Assembly: GCA_003505715.1 (NCBI GenBank)
Contig: DNXU01000119.1
Coordinates: forward strand, 42,729 to 48,339
Reading direction: 5' to 3'
From: Cyanobacteria bacterium UBA8803
GTDB lineage: Bacteria > Cyanobacteriota > Cyanobacteriia > Cyanobacteriales > Coleofasciculaceae
DNA length: 5,611 bases
The position numbers and the translations under genes are program-made. The notes under the pieces were generated by a model. The model saw only the letters and a program-made list of their open reading frames with translations. It was not told the DNA's origin and searched no databases. Shown here piece by piece: positions 1-3,047 of this stretch. The first letter of the stretch is position 1; each line of letters opens with the position of its first letter.

Positions 1-475
1 GTTCGGGATAATCCGAAAGGGAGTAAGTGCGAATCACAGGCTTACTCTGTCCGGGAATATCCAGCTTGATGGTTAAGAATTGGCCGGGTTGAAATTTGGG
101 CACTTCGCCCCGATCTTCAGGCTTTAAGTAAAACGAGGTAATTTCTTCGCTTTCTTTTACTTTGCGGACTACTACAAAATTACGCCAATCTCGCCAAACC
201 TGGCCGTTACCTTCTGAGTGAATAGATTGGCTATGACTAAGATTTATACCAGATTTATCCTCACCGGCTTTACTCGTATAAACTAAACCAAAAACTGCAC
301 CGCAAGCCCCAGCAATTATTGAAGAATACACACCCAACCGATAGGCAGATTCATCTTTGGCTTTTGTTACCCCAAGTGCCACAGCCACAGTCAAGGTTAC
401 TACTGAGCAAGCTGTTACTGCTGCTGTTACGCTTCTAACAAAGGGATTCTTAATTTTTCCCAGGCTTTCAACCAT
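1..475 (-). CDS. Membrane-anchored FAD-dependent oxidoreductase (flavohemoprotein-reductase-like), N-terminal part
   Basis: Partial gene: 158 codons are visible and the reading frame is open to the left edge, so the C-terminus is missing. The ATG at 475-473 has an AGGAGG Shine-Dalgarno (486-481) five bases upstream. Two hydrophobic stretches, residues about 13-36 and 47-67, look like transmembrane helices. A polar linker (about 68-92) follows, then the start of a ferredoxin-reductase-type FAD domain from W94. Matches to the reductase half of flavohemoproteins are the FVVVRKV strand (100-106), EITSFYLKP (111-119), FQPGQFLTIKL (128-138), and R-x-Y-S-L (R149, Y151, S152), the flavin-contacting motif of this superfamily. 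By family precedent an NAD(P)H-binding domain, and perhaps a 2Fe-2S domain, should follow outside the window. Two helices replace the globin domain of true flavohemoproteins, so it should pass electrons at a membrane; the acceptor is unknown. The family call is firm and the specific reaction is not. Confidence 0.85.
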   Translation of the reverse strand, partial: MVESLGKIKNPFVRSVTAAVTACSVVTLTVAVALGVTKAKDESAYRLGVYSSIIAGACGAVFGLVYTSKAGEDKSGINLSHSQSIHSEGNGQVWRDWRNFVVVRKVKESEEITSFYLKPEDRGEVPKFQPGQFLTIKLDIPGQSKPVIRTYSLSDYPE

Positions 476-541
476 TGCTGCCTCCTACTTAGTGGTAATA
501 ATTATGCCAATTAAGGACTTTGATTTTCATAACTTACGCTA

Positions 542-643
542 TATATGTAGGGTGTGTTATGCGAAAGCTAACGCACCATAAATCCCATATATGTAGGGTG
601 TGTTACGCCAAAGCTAACGCACCATGACTACTATATGTAGGGT
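542..643. repeat. Tandem array of a 44-46 bp unit carrying a cyanobacterial-type palindrome
   Basis: Unit 1 is 542-587, unit 2 is 588-631, and a truncated third unit start is 632-643. Each begins TATATGTAGGGT. Units 1 and 2 carry a 27-base hairpin (551-577 and 597-623). The 9-base arms are GGTGTGTTA and TAACGCACC, with one T/G wobble pair, separated by a 9-base centre. In unit 1 the centre contains GCGAAAGC, which can form two more GC pairs capped by a GAAA tetraloop. The two units differ by two bases through the hairpin. Similar GGTGCGTTA/TAACGCACC palindromes are, to my knowledge, widely dispersed in cyanobacterial genomes. The array lies 66 bp upstream of the reductase start, so it could sit in its promoter or leader region. 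Confidence 0.8.
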
Positions 644-774
644 AGCTGCATAAGTTGTAAGTTTATGCTTGGAGATTAATATGATTATGGCTAGCTGAAT
701 TTATTAAAATATGAGAGATAATTAAGTATTTAATTTGAGAAAGCTGAGAGGTTAATTAGAAGATTATTATTAAC

Positions 775-801
775 GGTGCGTTAGCTTTCGGGTAACGCAC
801 C
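775..801 (-). repeat. Inverted copy of the palindromic repeat, 3' of the pentapeptide gene
   Basis: This is the same 27-base hairpin as at 551-577 and 597-623, in the opposite orientation, with perfectly complementary 9-base arms GGTGCGTTA (775-783) and TAACGCACC (793-801). Read on the minus strand, it shares the block AAAGCTAACGCACC with the other copies. It starts 17 bases beyond the pentapeptide stop codon, so its transcript could fold at the 3' end of that mRNA. No run of U follows on the minus strand (GTTAATAATAATC), so it is not a convincing intrinsic terminator. Protection of the 3' end or partial termination is possible. Confidence 0.75.
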
Positions 802-818
802 CTACCAGTTGGCAACCC

Positions 819-1655
819 CTAAGGATGAATAGAGCCATCGGGCATCGTTGCTTTTTGGAGATTTGCTTGACTGAGATTAGCCTCTTCTAACTCTGCCCCT
901 GTTAAGTCAGCCTTGTGAAGTTTAGACCCTTCTAAGTCTGTCCCTCGCAGAGTGGCTCTTGGCAGACTCACTTTCGTGAGGTTAGCCCATCGGCAGTCCG
1001 CTCTTTCTAAGTCAGCCATACTGAGGTTAGCTCCAAAGAGGTAAGCATCACTTAAGTGAGCCGAGCTGAGGTTAGCCCCCATCAGATTTACCCTGTAAAG
1101 GTAAGCTCCGATCAGTTCTGCTTGGTGGAGGTTCGCATCACCCAAATTGGCCTGGTTGAGATTCGCTTCAATTAAGTCTGCTGAGCTGAGGTTAGCTCGT
1201 CTCAGGTTAGCCTCATTGAGATCGGCTCCTCTCAGATTAGCTCCTCTCAAGTCAGTCCCAATCAAGTTGGCTCCACTAAGATCGGCTCCCTTAAGGTTAG
1301 CTCCTCTCAAATCAGCTCCAATCAGGTTGGCATTGCGGAGATCGGCATCAGTAAGATCGGCTTCGAGCAGTTTAGCGTCAACCAGGGACGCTTCGAGGAG
1401 TTGAGCCTGACTGAGATTGGCCTGACTGAGATTGGCCTGACTGAGATTGGCCTGACTGAGATTAGCCGCCATCAGTTTAGCTAAACCCAGATCGGCTCTT
1501 TTGAGGTTAGCGGCTGTGAGGTTAACTCTGCTGAGATTTACCTGGGTTAGGTTCGCTTCGCTGAGGTCTAGTTCTATCGTTTGGTTTTGCGTTCTCCACT
1601 CAATCCATCGCGCTGTATTCTGCTTGAGTAGGGTTAGATGCTCTATATTTGCCAT
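819..1655 (-). CDS. Pentapeptide-repeat protein, 49 uninterrupted repeats
   Basis: A 278-residue protein with no signal peptide or membrane segment, so probably cytosolic. A short N-terminal region (1-29), with the W17-x-x-W20-R21 pattern common in cyanobacterial members, leads into A(D/N)LXX repeats. The central Leu recurs every five residues without a phase break from L31 to M271, giving 49 repeats or about 12 coils of the family's right-handed quadrilateral beta-helix. Only C221 and M271 replace that Leu. The tail ATMPDGSIHP (269-278) is an ending I associate with cyanobacterial members. The ATG has AGGAGG (1666-1661) five bases upstream. It lies 48 bp behind ccmP on the same strand, probably in one transcript, with a HIP1 octamer between. 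Function is unknown. The loop-free solenoid does not specifically indicate a Qnr/MfpA-type gyrase protector, and a scaffold or binding role would be a guess. Confidence 0.93.
   Translation of the reverse strand: MANIEHLTLLKQNTARWIEWRTQNQTIELDLSEANLTQVNLSRVNLTAANLKRADLGLAKLMAANLSQANLSQANLSQANLSQAQLLEASLVDAKLLEADLTDADLRNANLIGADLRGANLKGADLSGANLIGTDLRGANLRGADLNEANLRRANLSSADLIEANLNQANLGDANLHQAELIGAYLYRVNLMGANLSSAHLSDAYLFGANLSMADLERADCRWANLTKVSLPRATLRGTDLEGSKLHKADLTGAELEEANLSQANLQKATMPDGSIHP
1405..1464 (-). repeat. Four tandem 15-bp repeats inside the pentapeptide gene
   Basis: Four consecutive 15-base units (GCCTGACTGAGATTG on the plus strand) occupy 1405-1419, 1420-1434, 1435-1449 and 1450-1464. 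They are identical except for the last base of the fourth. They encode the ANLSQ-type repeats at residues 64-84. Neighbouring repeats in the gene share the protein pattern but have diverged at the DNA level. This patch therefore looks like recent slippage or unequal-crossover expansion, and its copy number may vary between strains. Confidence 0.9.
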
Positions 1656-1672
1656 TAAGACCTCCTGCTGTA

Positions 1673-1680
1673 GCGATCGC
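1673..1680. repeat. HIP1 octamer in the ccmP/pentapeptide gap
   Basis: A complete GCGATCGC, the highly iterated palindrome typical of many cyanobacterial genomes. It lies between the ccmP stop and the pentapeptide Shine-Dalgarno. Two more complete copies lie inside the kinase gene at 3796-3803 and 4564-4571. It supports the cyanobacterial assignment. Confidence 0.9.
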
Positions 1681-1703
1681 TTCCTCTCGTCAACATCGGT
1701 TGC

Positions 1704-2345
1704 CTATTCCTTGCGGATCAGAGCCGGATTTTCACGACCAGGTGCGTTTTCGAGCGCTGTCAATGCTGCTCGCGAACCTGCTAAAATATCCCGTTCTTCT
1801 CCACCCAGGTAAAGGCGTCCAAAACTACCAACGGCTGTAATCTGGAGGATGTTAATTAAGGCAGCTTTCTCCGCCTCGTTGGCTGCTAGGGCTGCGTAGG
1901 CTGCTGGCTCAACTTCTAATACATAAAGAGTTTGTCCTGCTAGAATCATCTGCCCGCGTCGGTTCCGATTGATCAGTTGGGTTTGGTGGGCATCAACGTT
2001 GCGGATAATCTGGCTAGAAATAATGCGTGGTTTGAGACATTCATTTTCACGGACTCCCAGTGCTGTCAAAATCGCCCTACCTGCTGCCCGCGTCTCTCCC
2101 TGTTTGCTGGAATGAACTTCTAGAAGGCCGTACAGTCGTTCAACCATCTGTACTCCCGGACGCACCGAGGTAGATTTGAGGGCGACATCCGTAATCCGGT
2201 TAATTTCGATACCTGGTGAGATTTCAATCCATAGAGAAGCATCTCCCGGCAAGGGCAAAAACCCTAAAGCCACCGTCCCTATGTAAGCTGCGTGCTGAGG
2301 CTGCAAGCTGTCTAGAAATACATAAGCTCGCAATTCTGTACCCAA
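1704..2345 (-). CDS. ccmP: Beta-carboxysome shell protein CcmP (tandem-domain BMC-T)
   Basis: A 213-residue protein, full length for CcmP, made of two BMC domains (about 1-105 and 106-205). Members form trimers that stack face to face into a double-layered hexagonal tile of the beta-carboxysome shell, with a central pore that can open or close. It is proposed to pass larger metabolites such as RuBP or 3-phosphoglycerate. The pore-gating residues described for the Synechococcus elongatus protein, Glu69 and Arg70, are present here at exactly those positions (V68-E69-R70-L71). Recognisable family stretches include [13 protein letters not shown] (14-26), [13 protein letters not shown] (38-50), [12 protein letters not shown] (109-120), [20 protein letters not shown] (139-158) and [12 protein letters not shown] (179-190). 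Translation starts at TTG (2345-2343), supported by the family N-terminus MG-x-ELR and an upstream GAGGGAG. The rest of the ccm cluster is absent, as expected for a satellite ccm gene. The pentapeptide gene follows 48 bp downstream. Confidence 0.95.
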   Translation of the reverse strand: MGTELRAYVFLDSLQPQHAAYIGTVALGFLPLPGDASLWIEISPGIEINRITDVALKSTSVRPGVQMVERLYGLLEVHSSKQGETRAAGRAILTALGVRENECLKPRIISSQIIRNVDAHQTQLINRNRRGQMILAGQTLYVLEVEPAAYAALAANEAEKAALINILQITAVGSFGRLYLGGEERDILAGSRAALTALENAPGRENPALIRKE

Positions 2346-2353
2346 GTTGTTAT

Positions 2354-2360
2354 CTCCCTC
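2354..2360 (-). promoter_or_regulatory. Shine-Dalgarno that fixes the ccmP TTG start
   Basis: GAGGGAG on the minus strand ends eight bases before the TTG at 2345-2343. No ATG or GTG in frame nearby would preserve the conserved CcmP N-terminus, so this site and family conservation together select the TTG. Confidence 0.75.
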
Positions 2361-2363
2361 TAT

Positions 2364-2380
2364 TTGCCTACAACAGGCAA
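2364..2380 (-). promoter_or_regulatory. Hairpin in the ccmP leader, next to the Shine-Dalgarno
   Basis: A perfect 6-base stem, TTGCCT (2364-2369) and AGGCAA (2375-2380), encloses a 5-base loop. On the minus strand it ends three bases before the ccmP Shine-Dalgarno. A longer AT-poor tract with two more short hairpins lies upstream: GCCA/TGGC at 2389-2399 and GGGCT/AGCCC at 2409-2425. The leader could fold and influence translation, but stems this short also occur by chance. Confidence 0.4.
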
Positions 2381-2481
2381 TCCTTCAAGCCATTATGGCA
2401 GCCTGCCTGGGCTTGGGGTTAGCCCTAGCAGTTTAGTCACCAATAAAGCCTAAAACCCCTTAATCTAATTTAACATTTTAT

Positions 2482-2616
2482 GGCTCTCCCGTACTTATAG
2501 TGGAAAACCGCATTTTTAGTAATAGGTGATGGGTAATGGGTAATTGGTAATTCCTTACCCAGTAAGCGTTTGCCTTTATTAATCAGTTTTTCTTATCACC
2601 ATATCTACGGGAGATC
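2482..2616. mobile_element. Candidate MITE-like element with imperfect terminal inverted repeats
   Basis: TCTCCCGTA (2485-2493) and TACGGGAGA (2606-2614) are a perfect 9-base inverted pair. The similarity extends to GGNTCTCCCGTANNTATNGTG at both ends, about 17 of 21 positions. The roughly 135-base interval has no ORF and contains a heptamer tandem array. The shape fits a small non-autonomous transposable element, but I see no clear target-site duplication at the flanks and no second copy in the window. A chance inverted pair or a large stem-loop remains possible. Confidence 0.4.
2518..2552. repeat. Heptamer tandem repeat (STRR type), GGTAATN
   Basis: Four 7-base units, GGTGATG, GGTAATG, GGTAATT and GGTAATT (2525-2552), follow a degenerate unit AGTAATA (2518-2524). 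Heptamer arrays of this kind are characteristic of filamentous cyanobacterial intergenic DNA. GGGTAA (2538-2543) can also pair with TTACCC (2555-2560). Confidence 0.8.
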
Positions 2617-2785
2617 CCTTGTGCTGTAGAACTTCAGGAGGGATGAAACCGATTTATTTATCCTCAAATCTGGTTGATCTAAACCTAACGCTCCAGAAGA
2701 ATTGAGTTGATGCAATGAATATTATTCAAAATATCTCTTATCTTTACACTTTCTTAATCCCATATCAGGCTTTCACTACTTATCC

Positions 2786-2808
2786 AAGCTTAGGGTAAGC
2801 TTAAGCTT
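2786..2808. repeat. Cluster of three AAGCTT palindromes
   Basis: AAGCTT occurs at 2786-2791, 2797-2802 and 2803-2808. The first two form a perfect 7-base inverted repeat, AAGCTTA-GGG-TAAGCTT (2786-2802). The last two form a perfect 12-base palindrome (2797-2808). No T-run follows, so it is not a terminator. It lies about 100 bases upstream of the kinase promoter -35 box and could be a protein-binding site; no known regulator motif is recognised. Confidence 0.55.
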
Positions 2809-2907
2809 CCAACTGATAGTTTTTCAAAACCAGCATAGAAAATTAGTGAGATGGCTCATTTCTGCCCAATATGCCTGCTGTAGATTCACACGCAGGGTCT
2901 GGTAGCC

Positions 2908-2936
2908 TTGAGCGTTGGCTTAATTTAGAATATAAT
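2908..2936 (+). promoter_or_regulatory. Sigma-70-type promoter for the histidine kinase
   Basis: TTGAGC (2908-2913) and a perfect TATAAT (2931-2936) are separated by exactly 17 bases. This is the best promoter match in the window and points toward the kinase. Initiation would fall near 2943, giving a leader of about 105 bases. An 11-base direct repeat, AATTYAGAATA (2922-2932 and 2939-2949), overlaps the -10 box and the expected start point, so it could be an operator. Confidence 0.65.
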
Positions 2937-2968
2937 TTAATTCAGAATAGATTTCAGCTCGTCGCGTG

Positions 2969-3011
2969 GAAGTTCAACTTCGTATCTGAACTCCCGAACT
3001 ACTGAACTCCT
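2969..3011 (+). repeat. Palindrome and 8-base repeats in the kinase leader
   Basis: GAAGTT-C-AACTTC (2969-2981) is a perfect inverted repeat with a one-base centre. Three GAACTNNN octamers follow (2988-2995, 2996-3003, 3004-3011). They resemble a short STRR-type array. They lie in the expected untranslated leader between the promoter and the ATG; a role in regulation is not shown. Confidence 0.6.
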
Positions 3012-3047
3012 GCATTCTTCTAAACAACAACTGGCAGCTGACAGCAA

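Larger units (their letters stand above)
476..818. other. Intergenic spacer with palindromic repeats
   Basis: 343 bases separate the reductase start from the pentapeptide gene stop, both genes being on the minus strand. No credible ORF is present. The spacer contains the tandem palindromic array (542-643), an AT-rich core (644-770) and an inverted palindrome (775-801). The core holds a small perfect hairpin, GCATAA at 648-653 with TTATGC at 663-668. For the reductase, the minus-strand CATAAT at 506-501 is a possible -10 box, but no good -35 box lies 16-18 bases upstream, so I do not list it as a promoter. Confidence 0.7.
2346..3047. other. Divergent intergenic region between ccmP and the histidine kinase
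   Basis: 702 bases without a credible gene separate ccmP (minus) from the kinase (plus). From left to right it contains the ccmP leader hairpins (2364-2425), a TTA-N8-TAA motif (2460-2473), and a candidate small element with inverted ends (2482-2616) around a heptamer array. The right half holds AAGCTT palindromes (2786-2808), a sigma-70-like promoter (2908-2936) and short repeats in the kinase leader (2969-3011). I could not identify a convincing ccmP promoter by -35/-10 boxes. Between 2617 and 2785 I see nothing beyond AT-rich sequence and a 20-codon ORF with no support. Confidence 0.7.

Noticed and set aside
357..581. Plus-strand 74-codon ORF
   Set aside because: It is antisense to the reductase N-terminus, which has an AGGAGG-ATG start and clear FAD-domain motifs; the ORF ends inside the palindromic array.
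542..643. CRISPR-like array
   Set aside because: There are only two full units, the variable parts between repeats are short and AT-rich, and the repeat is a palindrome of dispersed cyanobacterial type with an inverted copy nearby.
775..801. Intrinsic terminator of the pentapeptide gene
   Set aside because: The stem is good, but no U-run follows on the minus strand and the same palindrome occurs elsewhere without a gene end, so it is kept as a repeat only.
1147..1404. Plus-strand ORF rich in Leu, Arg, Ser and Ala (85 codons)
   Set aside because: It is the antisense shadow of the pentapeptide repeats; its own 5-residue periodicity is a mirror of the A(D/N)LXX code and no Shine-Dalgarno supports it.
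819..1655. Qnr/MfpA-type gyrase-protecting pentapeptide protein
   Set aside because: Qnr-type proteins have loops interrupting the solenoid and characteristic ends; here the phase is uninterrupted for 49 repeats, and pentapeptide proteins are abundant in cyanobacteria without this role.
1501..1840. Two overlapping plus-strand ORFs across the pentapeptide start and ccmP end
   Set aside because: They cross the well-supported minus-strand genes and the gap between them, and their translations look like no known protein.
2643..2705. 20-codon ORF after AGGAGGG in the divergent spacer
   Set aside because: The Shine-Dalgarno directly abuts the ATG with no spacer, the peptide is very short and unrecognised, and nothing else supports translation.
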